Shown here: positions 62,740 through 64,000 of the stretch, piece by piece
Position numbering within the stretch: the first letter of the stretch is position 1
Layout of the letters: every line of letters starts with the position of its first letter
Source of the DNA: Kumtagia ephedrae
Lineage (GTDB): Bacteria; Pseudomonadota; Alphaproteobacteria; Rhizobiales; Rhizobiaceae
Direction: 5' to 3'
Length of the DNA stretch: 64,000 nt
Assembly (NCBI RefSeq): GCF_003012745.1
Contig: NZ_PXYK01000004.1
Coordinates: 62,001 to 126,000 of the forward strand
Notes under the pieces: generated by a model
Seen by the model: only the letters and a program-made list of their open reading frames with translations
What the model was told of the DNA's origin: nothing
Database searches by the model: none
Position numbers and translations under genes: made by a program

Positions 62740-64000
62740 TCACACGCCCAGCGACTTGAGCTTGCGGTGCAGCGCCGAGCGCTCCATGCCGATGAACTCG
62801 GCGGTGCGCGAGATGTTGCCGCCGAAGCGGTTGATCTGCGCCACAAGATACTCCTTTTCGAACATCTCGCGGGCCTCGCGCAGCGGCAGCGCCATGATGT
62901 GGTGGTCGGACTGGTTGGGCGCGCGCGGCATTACGTCGCCGATCTCGGAGGGCAGCAGGTCCGCGGTGATCGGCGCCTCTACGTCGTCGCCGCGCACCAG
63001 AATCATCAGCCGCTCGATGTTGTTGCGGAGCTGGCGCACGTTGCCCGGCCAGTTGTGCGCCTGGAGCACCGCCATGGCGTCGTCGGCGATGCGGCGCGGC
63101 TTGATGCCGGCATTGCGGGCGACCTGCTTCATGAAGCTGTCGACGAGATACGGGATATCCTCGCGCCGCTCCGCAAGGCCGGGGACCAGCACCGGCACCA
63201 CCGCCAGCCGGTGGAACAGGTCTTCGCGGAAGCGGCCTTCGGCGATCATGCCTTCGAGGTTCTGCGCGGTCGAGGAGATGACGCGGACGTCGACCTTGAC
63301 CCGCTTCGTCCCGCCCACCCGCTCGAACTGCTGCTCGACCAGCACCCGCAGGATCTTTGCCTGGGTCTCGCGCGGCATGTCGGCGATCTCGTCGAGATAG
63401 AGCGTGCCGCGATGCGCCTCCTCAAGCGCGCCGACCTTGCGCTCGGTGCCGTTCGATTCAGTGCCGAACAGCTCGATCTCCATGCGCTCCGGCGTGATCG
63501 TGGCGGCGTTCAGCGACACGAACGGCCCGGTCTTGCGCGCCGAGTTGGCATGGATGGCGCGCGCCACCTGCTCCTTGCCCGAGCCGGACGGGCCGACGAT
63601 CATGATGCGGCTGTTGGTGGGCGAGACCCGCTCGATGGTCTGGCGCAGCTGGCTCATCGCCGAGGACATGCCGATCAGCTCGAAGGTCTCGGCGCTGCGG
63701 TTGCGCAGTTCGGAGACCTCGCGCTTCAGCTTGGAGGTCTCCAGCGCCCGCTCGGCCACGAGAATCAGCCGGTCGGCCTTGAACGGCTTCTCGATGAAGT
63801 CGTAGGCGCCGCGGCGGATCGCCGACACCGCCGTCTCGATGTTGCCGTGGCCGGAGATCATCACCACCGGCAGGTTGGGGTGCATCACCTTGATCTCGTC
63901 GAGCAATGCCAGCCCGTCGAGCCGCGACCCCTGCAGCCAGATGTCGAGGAACACCAGGCGCGGCACCCGGTCCGCGATGCATGCCAGGGCGCTGTCGGCG
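62740..64000 (-). CDS. ntrX: Response regulator NtrX (5' end beyond window)
   Basis: The C-terminal 420 residues of a regulator of nitrogen and envelope metabolism paired with NtrY. The receiver's phospho-Asp is in RLVFLDIWLQGSRLDG; then LPVVMISGHGNIETAVSAIR. The AAA+ domain has Walker A IMIVGPSGSGKEQVARAIHA and LYLDEIADMPRETQAKILRV (Walker B). The sigma54-contact loop GAFTGA is missing: ELFGTESNGTERKVGALEEA goes straight on. The C-terminus is a Fis-type helix-turn-helix (NRFGGNISRTAEFIGMERSA). Loss of GAFTGA is known for NtrX in this class, so sigma54 activation is unlikely. The frame remains open to the right edge. Confidence 0.95.
   Translation of the reverse strand, partial: ADSALACIADRVPRLVFLDIWLQGSRLDGLALLDEIKVMHPNLPVVMISGHGNIETAVSAIRRGAYDFIEKPFKADRLILVAERALETSKLKREVSELRNRSAETFELIGMSSAMSQLRQTIERVSPTNSRIMIVGPSGSGKEQVARAIHANSARKTGPFVSLNAATITPERMEIELFGTESNGTERKVGALEEAHRGTLYLDEIADMPRETQAKILRVLVEQQFERVGGTKRVKVDVRVISSTAQNLEGMIAEGRFREDLFHRLAVVPVLVPGLAERREDIPYLVDSFMKQVARNAGIKPRRIADDAMAVLQAHNWPGNVRQLRNNIERLMILVRGDDVEAPITADLLPSEIGDVMPRAPNQSDHHIMALPLREAREMFEKEYLVAQINRFGGNISRTAEFIGMERSALHRKLKSLGV

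Overview
The window looks like chromosomal DNA from a high-GC alphaproteobacterium of the Hyphomicrobiales (Rhizobiales), most like Mesorhizobium and other Phyllobacteriaceae. The evidence is gene content and order: CckA, a MucR/Ros regulator, phosphatidylcholine synthase (Pcs), a giant growth-pole coiled-coil protein, and the typical alphaproteobacterial run ntrX-trkA-dat-hfq-hflX next to mazG and hspQ. I see no rRNA, tRNA, CRISPR array, phage or insertion sequence. Three short palindromic elements resemble the REP-like repeats of rhizobial chromosomes.

Layout. 1-2530: a GMC/gluconate-dehydrogenase-like oxidoreductase (running off the left edge), its Tat-exported small subunit and a glyoxalase-fold protein. 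2731-8346: ribbon-helix-helix protein, deoD, cckA, a FliO-like membrane protein and dksA. 8534-13051: SixA-like phosphatase, the ycjX-ycjF pair, and a CmlA/FloR-like drug exporter with a strong hairpin in its leader. 13192-20576: a FtsK translocase without membrane segments, a di-haem cytochrome, two small exported proteins and a Kef-type antiporter. 20589-25482: DUF924 protein, the folP-folB-folK cluster, a DUF922 putative protease, a ferredoxin with its NADP+ reductase, and an Hpt protein.

25767-38949: the most striking part. A 2874-residue membrane-anchored coiled-coil protein carries 39 gap-free units of exactly 36 or 29 residues, then 12 further 29-residue units. It resembles the growth-pole ring protein of Agrobacterium (GPR, RgsE in Sinorhizobium). 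It converges on an exported L,D-transpeptidase, followed by an RTX-type calcium-binding protein.

39282-43974: small exported proteins, a MucR-family regulator lacking one zinc ligand but carrying an AT-hook, a TerC-family transporter, rimO and a glutathione S-transferase. 44144-52121: two complete ABC importers on the minus strand, one CUT2 sugar type and one BmpA/nucleoside type. 52231-57410: a quinone oxidoreductase, pcs, a UbiH-like hydroxylase, an AEC-family permease, hspQ and a small exported protein. 57692-64000: mazG, then on the minus strand ntrX (cut by the right edge), trkA, dat, hfq and hflX.

How it fits together. Several genes bear on the asymmetric cell cycle and unipolar growth of this order: CckA, the giant polar protein, the L,D-transpeptidase, FtsK and a lone Hpt protein. 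The rest is mostly housekeeping (folate, nucleotide sanitation, RNA chaperone, potassium and nitrogen control) plus nutrient import. All function calls are from reading the sequence; no database search was run.
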